A stretch of DNA of 64,000 nt from Epichloe hybrida. Its lineage: Eukaryota > Ascomycota > Sordariomycetes > Hypocreales > Clavicipitaceae. This document shows positions 31,655 through 42,240 of this stretch, in pieces. Both the position numbers and the translations under genes were made by a program. The DNA is taken from positions 2,653,961-2,717,960 of the forward strand of contig JAFEKR010000007.1 in assembly GCA_019022495.1 (NCBI GenBank). The letters run 5' to 3'. The notes under the pieces are model-generated. The model was not told the origin of the DNA. It searched no databases and saw nothing but the letters and a program-made list of their open reading frames with translations. The number at the start of each line of letters is the position of its first letter. Positions within the stretch are counted from its first letter, which is position 1.

Positions 31655-34267
31655 TTACTTCTTTGGAAGCCTGTACTTCCCGCCCGAGAACTCCAGTTCC
31701 GCATCTGCCACCTTGTCTCCGAGGAACTCCTGTAGCTCCTTATTACTCCATGACGACAGATCCGGGAAAAGCGTCCTCATCGTCATGGCGATTTGACCCA
31801 GAGACATGGCTGGACTCGAGTTCGTCAGCATGGCCACGATGAATTGCCAATAGACTGCTCGTTGCTCCTGCTCCTTTGGATCAATCTTGGCCTTTCGTGG
31901 AGAAGAATGCGCCGGCGGTTCTGCGGCGCCAACAACCGAGGTCCCGTCTTGCCCGGCAGTCACCGCCCCATTCTCGTCACCCAGCCGCTCAAGAACCACA
32001 TATGTCTGGTTCCCCGTGTCTCGAAGGACACGTCTTGACACCCAAAAGCGTAGGGCAGACTCCAGCATGTCCTCGTCAATCATGAGCATCTCCCATAGCT
32101 CGTTGAATGTGCGCCGCTGGGAATCAGAATGAGCACTGTCTTCGTCATTCTGGAAGGCATAGATGACGGCGGCCTCGTACGTCTTGCATTCGACTTCGAT
32201 ACTTCGATCCCTGAAGTCAAGCTGCACAGTTGCAGAGCCAATGTGATCTAGCCACCCCAGTTTTCGCGACGTCTTGAGCTGCTCGAAACCAGTCTCGTAC
32301 TGGGCTTGAATCTCTGCTACGGGGGCCGGCACTTTAAAAGGCTCCTTTGGCAGACTCGGCCAAAAGAGGCGCGACAGGATCTTGGAACGATACGTCATGG
32401 AGTGTGACCGACGAGCATTACTTGCGCCGAGGGTCCTGCGAAGCACAGCGTCGACCCTTTTCGAGTCGTAGATATCTTTAACCATGACATCGCAGTTCTG
32501 GAGGGCGCTTTCCCCATACCTCTTCTTGAGTAAAGTGAGCACTTTGATTTCTTGCTGGAAGCTGGCTTGTTTCGACAGCAGTCGTTCGGCCATGACCATC
32601 TGGAACTCCTTGATGAAGATTTCCTGGGAACCCAGAGCACTGATGAGCGTGCCAACCACATCTTCATTCTTGGGCCGCTTATAGTTGGGGCCGGCGTCGA
32701 CCGGATCTGGCACCCATGTCATGTCGTCCCAATCCAGATCTTCATCTTCAACGTGAACACGCTGTTGTTGAGACACCTCATTCATCAGGACGCCCAACTC
32801 GACGAGCCGCGTCTTCCCCTCGTCGTTTTTCATGCTGTCAGGGTTGGATAGTAGGCCAGTAACAACGATGCGAATGGCATCGTCTCTTTGGCACAAATAC
32901 AATTGCAGGGCGTGAACGACTCGATCCAACAAGACCTTGGAAGAATCGAGTTGGTGGAACGTTCGAATCATGGAGATGTAGGTTTGTAGTATGTCCAATG
33001 TCGACCTACCGGGATGAAGTAGCCTCTTTTGTAGAGAAGCGGCAAAAGTGTCGGTGAGGTGTAGCCGACGTTGAGGTGTAGCTACGGCAGATCGAAGGTC
33101 TTCGAGGCCTCCTTTACTTTCGGGCCATTGCAATACGATGTCAAACAGCTCCTGCATTCGCATAGATGCTAATCGCCCGATGGCAATGTCTCTCCATCTT
33201 TCAACATCGGCCCAAGCAACCTGACCACCAAGACGATTGAAGACCTGAACAGCTAGGCGACCGTAATGGTTCTCGGCCCAGTCGCATAAATGATCCATGC
33301 ACCCAGACGACGCAGAAGGGTTGATGCTTCCATCTGCGTTCAACGCCGACCAGATCCCCGCGTAAGTCTGGTGTATAAAGTCGTTCATACACGAGTCCAT
33401 AATCTTTGCAAATAAGACTTGGAATTTGTCCCCAGCCAAGCCAACATTGGCCAAGGAATCCAGCAAGTTCAAGAACTCCATCCGTGCAGCAGACACGCGG
33501 TTTTCGTCGTTCTCGCCAGTTCCTTCTGCCACCTTGTCTCGGTTTGGGCCAAGGATCACTGCCAAAAGCCGGAGCATCATACCATGGAGCGCTTCCGTAA
33601 GGCCCCTGGCCCATGAGTTGCCAACAATGGCATGTAACTCGCGTTTGAACTTGTCGACAGCGTGGCCCCTGGCAGCTTCATCTTTGATGCCCCGCACAAT
33701 CATTGTCAGCACATGAAGGTACTGACGGTGAGCAGCCTCCAGAGTCTGCACACTGCTCAGCAACACCTGCGCGTGGTCACCCTGTACGGCACATGCAGCC
33801 AACAGCGGCAGGACGTGGTGCACGAAATGCTGACGGACTTGTTGCGTGTGCCATAGCAGGATGTCCTCAGTATGAGCGGCACGGGGTGCGGCTGTGGACG
33901 CGTTCAGGACCACGGCCAAGCTTTCGTAGAATGATGAGTCGCCGCCATCGCGGGATTCAGGGGCCACGATGCCAAATGAGTCCTCAACCGTCACAGAGGT
34001 TGGCAGCTGGACTCTTGACGTCACAGTGTGCCATGCTCTGTCCCAGCGGACTTGATCAGTGGCCGGGTGCAAGGACGAGACGTTGGCATGGCGGGCCGTG
34101 CTGGCTGGCCTGGCGGTGGCAGCGGCGGACGCGGCGGACGCGAGTGGACCACCAAATGCCTCACCGGAGACTGTGGTTGGGAGAGTAGGCGTTGGTTGAG
34201 ACACGTCGGTTTCAAAGACTGAGCGCAAGACCTTGTTCTTGCGAGCGCGAACTCGCGAGGCCGTCAT
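31655..34267 (-). CDS. apc2: Anaphase-promoting complex subunit 2 (cullin-like), 870 aa
   Basis: APC2 is the cullin subunit of the anaphase-promoting complex, the nuclear E3 ubiquitin ligase that triggers anaphase and mitotic exit; with the RING subunit APC11 it forms the catalytic core. Seen here: an uninterrupted 870-codon frame starting MTASRVRARKNKVLRSVF. A helical N-terminal half is followed by a cullin-homology region at about 505-720 (GSQEIFIKEFQMVMAERLLS, then LLKKRYGESALQNCDVMVKD and LDFRDRSIEVECKTYEAAV). A C-terminal winged-helix APC2 domain lies at about 800-870 (YWQFIVAMLTNSSPAMSLGQ ... FPDLSSWSNKELQEFLGDKV) and ends KYRLPKK. Length and domain order are usual for fungal APC2. An acidic insert (VEDEDLDWDDMTWVPDP) sits before the cullin domain. 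No intron is needed. The start context is good (GCC before ATGA). Confidence 0.93.
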   Translation of the reverse strand: MTASRVRARKNKVLRSVFETDVSQPTPTLPTTVSGEAFGGPLASAASAAATARPASTARHANVSSLHPATDQVRWDRAWHTVTSRVQLPTSVTVEDSFGIVAPESRDGGDSSFYESLAVVLNASTAAPRAAHTEDILLWHTQQVRQHFVHHVLPLLAACAVQGDHAQVLLSSVQTLEAAHRQYLHVLTMIVRGIKDEAARGHAVDKFKRELHAIVGNSWARGLTEALHGMMLRLLAVILGPNRDKVAEGTGENDENRVSAARMEFLNLLDSLANVGLAGDKFQVLFAKIMDSCMNDFIHQTYAGIWSALNADGSINPSASSGCMDHLCDWAENHYGRLAVQVFNRLGGQVAWADVERWRDIAIGRLASMRMQELFDIVLQWPESKGGLEDLRSAVATPQRRLHLTDTFAASLQKRLLHPGRSTLDILQTYISMIRTFHQLDSSKVLLDRVVHALQLYLCQRDDAIRIVVTGLLSNPDSMKNDEGKTRLVELGVLMNEVSQQQRVHVEDEDLDWDDMTWVPDPVDAGPNYKRPKNEDVVGTLISALGSQEIFIKEFQMVMAERLLSKQASFQQEIKVLTLLKKRYGESALQNCDVMVKDIYDSKRVDAVLRRTLGASNARRSHSMTYRSKILSRLFWPSLPKEPFKVPAPVAEIQAQYETGFEQLKTSRKLGWLDHIGSATVQLDFRDRSIEVECKTYEAAVIYAFQNDEDSAHSDSQRRTFNELWEMLMIDEDMLESALRFWVSRRVLRDTGNQTYVVLERLGDENGAVTAGQDGTSVVGAAEPPAHSSPRKAKIDPKEQEQRAVYWQFIVAMLTNSSPAMSLGQIAMTMRTLFPDLSSWSNKELQEFLGDKVADAELEFSGGKYRLPKK

Positions 34268-36458
34268 GGCTGCTTGGGTTCACGGGACGATGATGGTTGT
34301 TGCAGCATTCAGTCTGGACTGGGGCCGCACGCCTCGGGCCTCTCTGGCTTCTGGCACGACTGCCGGCAGCTGTTGAGCCTCTGAGAAAATCGGTCAAATG
34401 GAGAATGCTTTTGACTTGGTCGGCCCAGTTTCGGGGCAGTCGCTAGCAACACGCACCCGTCGCTCGATATCACTCACATACGGCACACGTTGGTGTTTGT
34501 TTTTGAGAACAAATGCTGACAAGCAAGTTCGTTGCAGTAACAAAAGTGGAGGCGTAAGCGCTGCTGCGGAGCTCGCTAAGCGCGTCTGCTTTATCGCCTC
34601 GAGGAGGGCTAATTAGTCCGTAATGTCTTCTGGGTAAAATCGGCCCGCTTTATTGCAATCACGCCCCCTCCCCCTCCCCCTCCCCGGAGGACGTGGAGGA
34701 GTGACAGGGGCTACAGGCTACGATTAACGATTATCAGTCTAGCGCGAATAAGGATGAAGGTACGGAGTAGTCCGTACTCCGTACTACCAATCTTCTTCAA
34801 CGACCGAACTGAACGGGCCGCAGAAAGAAGACCACTTGGAAGTCCACGCTACCCACCCACGCCCCCCCCCTTTCTCACTTGGGTCGTTTCAGCAGACGGA
34901 GTACATACGGACTAGGTTTGAACACACAAAAAAGAGAAAAAAAAAAAGTGGTACAAAACTCGCCGACCCTTGCGTCGATCTGCTTGAGACCCCCATAACT
35001 CCACGGACCCATCTGAGGCTTCCAGGGAGTTATCAGTTATCAGGCTGCATTCATCATGTCAAGCGTGCGATTGATTAGCTCCAAAGCTGAGGCACAGAGA
35101 CTCTGTCACAGAACTGTCATCCATTTTAAGAATTGATCTACAATCTCATTCCCCCGACTGTTACGCGCATGTTCTGCGCAGTAAACATCATTTGGCTTAG
35201 AAGAAGGACCTGCATGACGCCAACAAGCCTCCATCGCGAATGGTAATGCATTGCGTCAATTGCCGGGGCACACAAATGATGCTTTGTGCTCTCAAACACT
35301 CCAAGCCGAGTTCCGGCTTGGTGGAAATTACTCTGCCATCAGCGGATGCACAAAACCCAACCGAGCCGACATGTCGACTGATTCCTGGGTAGTAGTACCA
35401 TAGTATCGGACCCGATATTACCAGGTCTGAGGTAGCACACGACGGCGGACCGCAGAACCAGTCATGGAAAATTGTCTTGTTGATGAGAGGGACGTGTGAA
35501 TGCGGCAAGCCCTGTTGCTCTTCTTCACCTTGATGAATCGGCTCACGCAATGAATGGTCCAAGCCCGAATTGACTGAGATTGCGTGAATCCATACGGATT
35601 GCCGTCTCTCCAAAAGCCACAAAGCGAGTCGGCCACGTTTCGACGCAGCGAAGGGCCAAAAGGCGATGAAGATTCAATCAGAAACAAGAGACGGAAATAC
35701 GATCGAATGTAACGATCGAATACGATCTTGTACGAGTGAACGACATGTCCGTGCGGATAGATACTTCAAGGTCATGATCGCGAATGCTCGGGGTTCGGCA
35801 AGATGGCTCTACAAGTTCTTCGTAAATTTGAAAGTGGAGGGGGGGGAAGAAGGAAGGCGGAGAAAAGCAAGCCAAAGAGGTCAACGTCGGCCCTGTCGCG
35901 TCGTCACCTGCTCGACGTGTTGCAGCGGCAGCCGAAGTGGGGTGTTTGGTTTGGTGGGTGGCGCCAGGCACAACAAACGAAGTAAAAGTACGGACGTAAA
36001 CTTGCCACTTTGAACTGCCGCCGAAGAACAGTCGAAAACTTCTTGGACACGACCGACCCGGCCGACCCGGCCGACCCGACCCGGCCAGTGCCGTGAGAAA
36101 ATATTCCGTCATCAAGCATGCGCAATTACATACGGAGTACTACGAAGCCAGTATAACGCAGACGAAGAAAACGGACGGATCAGGTCAAAGCTAGTCAGAG
36201 CTTGAGCGTTGGCGATGGCGATGGCGATGGCGATGGCGTTGGACATGAATGGCTTCCCTTCCTTTCCGATGCTTATGTAAGGAGGAGGCATGGGTGAATC
36301 ATGGATCATACTAGCAAGCCCGTGACTTCAGGAGCCAACCACACACATGCTATTACCACGTGCAGTTCATGGCAGGCTGCTCCATGGTTATGAACCAAGG
36401 GATCCGGCACAGCACAACCGATCCGGCAACTGAGAGACGAAGACCATACTGTTCATTG
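34268..36458. other. Gene-free stretch between apc2 and the AT-rich retroelement block
   Basis: It holds the apc2 promoter side. TACGGAGTA or its complement occurs at 34761, 34775 and 36131, with a near match at about 34896. There are C-rich runs near 34664-34684 and 34862, a GCGATG repeat at 36211-36237, and GACCCGGCC-type repeats near 36050-36080. Open frames at 35197-35622 and 35678-36115 resemble nothing I know. Base composition is normal until the first LTR at 36463. Confidence 0.5.
36211..36237. repeat. 6-bp microsatellite of GGCGAT units
   Basis: About four tandem copies of GGCGAT, read directly, about 225 bp before the first retroelement. Confidence 0.9.
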
Positions 36459-36462
36459 GACT
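36459..36462. repeat. Target site duplication GACT, left copy (gypsy)
   Basis: GACT lies directly before the TG of the 5' LTR and directly after the CA of the 3' LTR. A 5-bp GACTT reading is possible if the LTR is taken to start one base later. Confidence 0.75.
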
Positions 36463-36579
36463 TGTTAAGGTGAAGAATGTATTAGGTAATGGATAATCAT
36501 AGTTATATAGGGCTACACTAGCTAGAGAACTTAAAGAATATAAGTATTATTTACCCTAATAACTTTTAGTTAGCTTTTA
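36463..36579 (+). repeat. 5' LTR of the gypsy element (117 bp)
   Basis: It aligns without gaps to 51915-52031 with seven differences, all C/T or G/A. At the three left-hand differences this copy keeps the unmutated base; at the four right-hand ones it carries the mutated base. Confidence 0.93.
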
Positions 36580-39152
36580 TAGTAATAAGACTAGGACTTA
36601 TTATATTTGTTAAATAAACTTAGTTTTAAAATAATTAATAACTAAATAATAATCCGTTATAGCTAAGAAGCTATCTAAATAATCAAATAACTAATATAAT
36701 AGGATTAGGAAATTAAGATAAAGTGCTATAGACCTATTAGGATAGCTACGGTTATAATGTAATAAAGATTAACTAATAGAGTTATAGTTACTATTAATAA
36801 ATAAAGAGAACCTCTAGCTATAGTTAGGAATCTTTCTATTAGATAAAGTAAGAATACCTTAAGCTATAGCATAAGGCTAGATAAAACATAAAACTATAGG
36901 ATTATAAAGAAACTTATAACTATTAGAAATAACCTCTATTAGGAATTTAATATTCTAGATAGCATTTAGATAGGGAAAATAGCTATAATAATAATTAAAC
37001 CCCCTTAGAGAATATCTAATAGCAAGAAAGTTAGGAATAAACTTAAGGAACTATAGAAGTTAAAGTCCTAGTTTAGTTATAGTAGCTAGCTAAAACCCCT
37101 TATTATAGAATAACTCCCTAGATAGCACACTAGAGAATAAATAATATTTATAGAAGGACACTATTAGACTAGAGTTATAAACTTATAGTTTAGAATGCTT
37201 ATATTAAGCGCACTTAAATAAGGGAACCAAAAGCTAGGAATCCCTATTTATATACTTAGTAAAGATAGGAATTTAATAATTATATAATATTAGATAATAG
37301 ATACCACTAGATATAACCTTAAACCTTAATGGAATTTCTAACTATAGATTTTAGACTATAAATTAAAAACCTAGTATAGGAAAACATATTTTTAGACTTA
37401 GCTAAATTATATTATTACTACCTATAACTTTATATATATATAACACTATAGCGCTAGGCTAAGAAAGTGCCTAGTAAATAGCTTTAGATATAAGGATTAA
37501 ACCTTATAGTTTTTAGGCCCTTTTAAGAGGTATTTAGAGGTTAAAATCCTAGGTTTACGCTTATAATCACGCTATAATACACCACACTATGCACAGACTA
37601 TAGCCCCGCTTTTACCTTACTTTTATCTTTACCTTTTTGCTTATAGGCGACTTTAATTAGTAAGCATAGTGTAAAATAGAATAATATACTATATAAAATA
37701 GCGAATTTTATAGGGAATACTTACCTAATATTAGGATTTACTTTATATAGAGAAAGGTAGCTTATAGATAAGGGAAGAATAGAAGGTTTTAGGAAAGGAA
37801 AAAGGGAGATAGACTTTTCTTTTAGTTTTTCTTTTATCTTAATTATTTAACTAACTATCTAGATAAGTAGTAATAAAATTTAAGTTTATTTCTAGTAAAA
37901 CGCTATCTTTTTTCACTAAAGAGATTTCCTAGTAGTATTCTATATATTTACTTATTTTCTTTTCTTCCTAGACTAAGATAACTTCTAATCTAGTTATAAA
38001 TTTAGTCTTTAGATTTATATTAGACTTAACTTAACTATAGATAAGTTAAAATCCTAGTATAAGTTTTTAAAATAACCTTATATAAGAATATCTAAATATT
38101 TAGACTTAAGAGAAACTAGAACTAAGTTTAAATATAAAACTAGATAGGGACTTATTAAAATACCTTCTAAGCCTAGAATATTTCCCTTTATGTATTCTTC
38201 TAAGTAAAGCTATACTTCTAGAATTCTATTCTTTATTAATTAAACTAGCTAAGAAGGTTAATACTAGGAAAACTAGATAACTTACTATAATAAATAACCC
38301 TTTCTTCTCTATAGCTATTCCTATAGCACTTACTAGTATTACTTTTTTAGGACTTCTAAAAGATAGGCTAGTAATGGAGTATATAAAACATTATTAAATA
38401 ATAGTAGCTATATTAAATATTCTAAAAGATTACATAGATATATTTACTTAATATATCTTTATCTAAGGCCTTAGAGGCAAAGCGGAAATATAATACTAAG
38501 ATCTAGATTTTAAAGATTATAATTAGATAAATATAGCTAATAAGTTTTTAAAAAAGTTTAATAAGCTAGACCCTCTCTTTAAAATAGCGTTATAAAAGGA
38601 GGTAATTAGTTTTACCTATAAAAAAGCAAGACACTAAAGTCTTATATTTATTAGGTAAAACAAATCACATCTAAGGTAAAATCCAAAATATAATAGATAT
38701 TATTCACTAATTTCGTTTCTAATCTAGTAAATAGAGATATAAACGCATAACTTTAAGAAAGAATATCTAATTATTTATTTTCTTTAGAGAAATAGATAAG
38801 TAGTATAGCATCTAAGGATCTAACTATATTAGACCTTAAAGTTATTTTATATAACTATTATTTATCCGCTTCTAAGAAGATTTCTTAGTTAAGTAAAGAA
38901 GCTATTACGCTAGCAAACCCTTTTTAGTAGTAAATAGAGAAATAGGCAAAACACAATAAAGAAAAAGATAAGTAAATATTAGAATTAGTTTAATAACTTA
39001 AGGTATTCTAAGCTTAAACTACTAATAACATAAACCAAACGGCCGGATAATATAACTAGCAAAAATATAGTTTAAATAACACTTCCTAATCCCCTAGAAA
39101 ATAAGCTAATATAACTAATTTCTTTAGAAAGGGAAATCTAGACTTTTACTAG

Positions 39153-39194
39153 TGCTTTAAATGCGGAGAATAGGGCTATATAGGATATAACTAT
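39153..39194 (+). pseudogene. Gag zinc-knuckle remnant of the gypsy element
   Basis: The frame reads C-F-K-C-G-E-stop-G-Y-I-G-Y-N-Y, matching the CX2CX4HX4C nucleocapsid knuckle with Tyr at the His and final Cys positions and a stop inside. All three changes are single C-to-T or G-to-A transitions, as RIP would make. This fixes the coding strand of the outer element as plus. Confidence 0.8.
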
Positions 39195-40773
39195 ACTTCT
39201 AAGGATAAATATTTAATAGCTAATAAGGATAAATAATAAGAATAGTAGTTCTAGAATAGACTCTAAATAAAGAAAGAGCAATAATAAGAATTAGAAAACT
39301 AAATAAAGGCTAACTATATAGGAGATCTTAGGATAAACTAGATCCTACCTCTAGGATTTGTTCTAATTCTAAAAGCGTTATCTTACTCTATAGTCTTAAT
39401 AAACTATTACCCCCTAAGTTATATTATAGACTAAGATAAAATTAGTTACATAGGTGCTATAGCTAAAACACTAAAAGATAAAGGGAAGGCCCCTAAACTA
39501 GTACTAATAAGGGGATAAAATAAAAGAATTACTAAACCTATAGCTAAACTAGGTATAGTTATAAATAAATGATTTTAGAATTAGATTTAAGAACTTCTAG
39601 ATTCTAATAACACATAGGAAGGTGGTTTAGAGAAAACTTAATAATAATCTTAACTAATTTAAGAACTAACTAAAATAGAGTTCTAGAGGTTATTACTAGC
39701 TTTAAGACCTTATTTAGAGAAACCTATAGCACTAGCCTAGGAACTAGTAATTTTAACCTTACCTTATAAAGTAGTAATAAAAGATACTAGATTAAAAATA
39801 CCCTAGCGAAAACTTAATTTAGAAAATATTTAGGCTATGGAAAAATACAATGTCCTAGCTTTTAATCTAGGAAAATACTTAGGAGAAACCACGGTTTCTA
39901 TTATAGTATTATAACTTTTATAATTAGCTTTAATTATCTATTATTAGATAGGACACTTAATATAATACTAGTAGAAACTAAAAGGTAATAAGGTAAAGTT
40001 AATTATATCTTATTTAATAGAACTATACTAGGAAGCGCTAAACCTAATAACTTCTAAATCTTTAGGAGTAGTAAACGCTATAGTAATATAGAATAATATT
40101 ATAAGATTAGAAGGTAAAGTTCCTATATCTTTAGGATATATTATAACATATATTAAAGGTATATAATATAACTTAGCCTTAGTTAATAGAGGATTAAGTG
40201 TAAAACTAGTTAGTAAGAATTACTTAGTAAAACATAGGCTCCCTATAGTATAACTTAAAGAAAAGAGATTTATTTAGATAGTAAATAACGCTAAATAGCT
40301 AATCTATCTATATGCTTATCTAAGAGTTATTATAGGAGGAATTTTAGCCCTAGTAAAATGTTATATTATGCCTACTTAATAAGACTAGGAAATCTTACTA
40401 AGGAAGGTTTAGCTCTATTATATTAATATAATTAAACACTATAGTAAAGAGAAAATCACTATTACTAAGACTAAGGGATAAACTTAAACTCTCTTACTAT
40501 ATCTATATTTAGACTTATTTTAGAATAAAAATAAGAGAAACACTTAATTACCTTAGAGAATATAACTAAATAAGGCTATAGAGTTTATTAAGGATAATTA
40601 AGAGATCCTAGAAGAAGTAAAGGAAATCCTAAATAGGCTAACTTCTTAAATAAAAGATAAAGTTTTAGAAAACTAATTACTATAGATAATAACTCTAGTA
40701 ATTATCTGCAAAAAGAAGCTATTATTATAACTATATTAGATAATTTTAGAATAATAGAATTTAATTAAATACT

Positions 40774-40778
40774 ATTAG
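40774..40778. repeat. Target site duplication ATTAG, left copy (copia)
   Basis: ATTAG precedes the left LTR at 40779 and recurs directly after the right LTR at 47609-47613, as a 5-bp duplication. Confidence 0.85.
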
Positions 40779-41068
40779 TGTTGGTTCCACCAAGGAACGT
40801 TCGCACTAGTGCAACGAGGTTAAATTCAATGAAGTTAATAATAATAGCTAATTAACTAAGAGAGAGAAGAAGAGGGAGAAGGAGAGGAATCTAGCTAGAA
40901 GAGAAGGTAGGCGAAAAGGGGGAAAAGTAGGGCTGTAGTGCGGTGCCACTGCTAACGGAGCGGGGTAGCTTATAATGCGTCTAATCGCATTGCGTGCATC
41001 CCTTTAGTGGCTCCACTCTTTAGCCATGGTTAGACTATCTATTATCTAAAGGTCTAAAGGAAGCCACA
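40779..41068 (-). repeat. Left LTR of the nested copia (290 bp)
   Basis: Gapless alignment to 47319-47608. The left part of this copy keeps CA, TG and CG at the variable sites; the right part (from about 40954) carries TA in place of CG or CA. Confidence 0.95.
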
Positions 41069-41072
41069 CTAG

Positions 41073-41090
41073 CACTCTCTCTTTTCTTCG
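41073..41090 (-). other. Polypurine tract of the nested copia
   Basis: The minus strand reads GAAGAAAAGAGAGAGTGC just before the left LTR. A purine run in this place primes plus-strand DNA synthesis in LTR elements and shows that the element is on the minus strand. Confidence 0.6.
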
Positions 41091-41289
41091 TGGCTAAAGG
41101 AGCCTAAAAACGCAATAAAAATTAGATTAAAGGAAAGTGTATATAAGTAAATCCCTTAATAGGAATCCACGGTTCTTATTAGCTGTCGCGGCTTTAGTTA
41201 TTCTAATTAACCTAGTTATTACAATCTATACCTACATGCCTATTATGTTAATCCTCCCCCCTGCCTAACCTTATAGGTCTCTTAACCTA

Positions 41290-41590
41290 TCCTTTCACAT
41301 AAATCGTTAATTCGTTCAAATTAATAAAGGTTAAAAGGGCTAAATTCAGCGATGCCTTTGTTATCGCATTAGCTAGATTATTACCACTATTAATCTATCT
41401 AACTTCATAGACTTCCTTTCTCTTATATAACTACTAAAGGGCTATAATATTAATTATTAGCCGCTTCTCTTTCGTTATGCCTAGCTTCATAAGGCATTTA
41501 TATAATAAGAAAGAGTCTATATAGAGAATTATTAGGATTTAAGGCATCTTTAATTAGTCTGTGATTATTTAAAGGGTAGTAAATATCGCG
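41290..41590 (-). pseudogene. Copia RNase H C-terminal remnant
   Basis: Minus-strand translation gives segments such as EKRLIINIIAL, YKRKEVYEVR, NAITKAS and NELTIYVKG, in the order typical of the end of fungal copia polyproteins. Stops sit where Gln or Trp codons would be expected. Confidence 0.7.
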
Positions 41591-42231
41591 TACGCGATAT
41601 TAGCACCTTAAACCATGCTATATAGCTTAGATATAAGTGCGCTACAGGTCACACGCTTGCTTTTTATAGAGCTATATGTAATAATATTCCCTTTTAAGAT
41701 AAAGGTGTTATTCTCCTTTATTACTTTATTACCAATTATAATAATGTATCTAATCTATAAACTTAGATCTTTATTATTAGTAAGGGACCTATCTATAAAT
41801 ATAAAGAGCTTCGCTTCTTTAAGAGTTAAGGGGATATACTATAATCCCTGCTACTAATACTTAATTTACCACTTAAGGCGTTTATTAAGTTATAAGATAT
41901 TATTAGCAAAGGGTTCTTAGTGTTATGCGGTAATTAATAGGTCGTATAATGCCTCTAGTTAATAGACTATTATAATATAACTTCCTTAGGCTCTTTGCTC
42001 TATGTAATCTTGCCTTACTATTAGTAATTAAGGGTTAATTTCCTTAATCTTCTAACTTTAGCCCTTTTAGGTTAGGGTTAGGGAGTTATTAGCGTTTTAG
42101 GTTAAGATATAGCTATTAAAGATAAGGGGATTTGTAGTTATAAGGCATTGTTTTTCTTTAGCTATAAACTTTGCCTTTTAGAGCTCTTTTTCTTCTTTCT
42201 TAAAGAAGTTATTATCGCTAAGGCCTAGCGT

Positions 42232-42240
42232 GTTATCTAT
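42232..42240 (-). pseudogene. Copia reverse transcriptase active-site remnant
   Basis: On the minus strand the frame reads LFSIIGI-stop-IDNTLGLSD and is followed by a Lys/Glu-rich stretch. The IDN triplet sits where copia elements have the catalytic Asp pair, and differs from it by G-to-A/C-to-T transitions. Confidence 0.6.

Noticed and set aside
35197..35622. 141-codon minus-strand frame near the AT-rich border
   Set aside because: No domain and no signal peptide; likely chance.
35678..36115. 145-codon minus-strand frame
   Set aside because: The N-terminal part is a translated GGCCGACCC repeat; no family resemblance.
41615..41857. 80-codon plus-strand frame inside the copia
   Set aside because: The copia is coded on the minus strand; this is a shadow frame in AT-rich mutated DNA.
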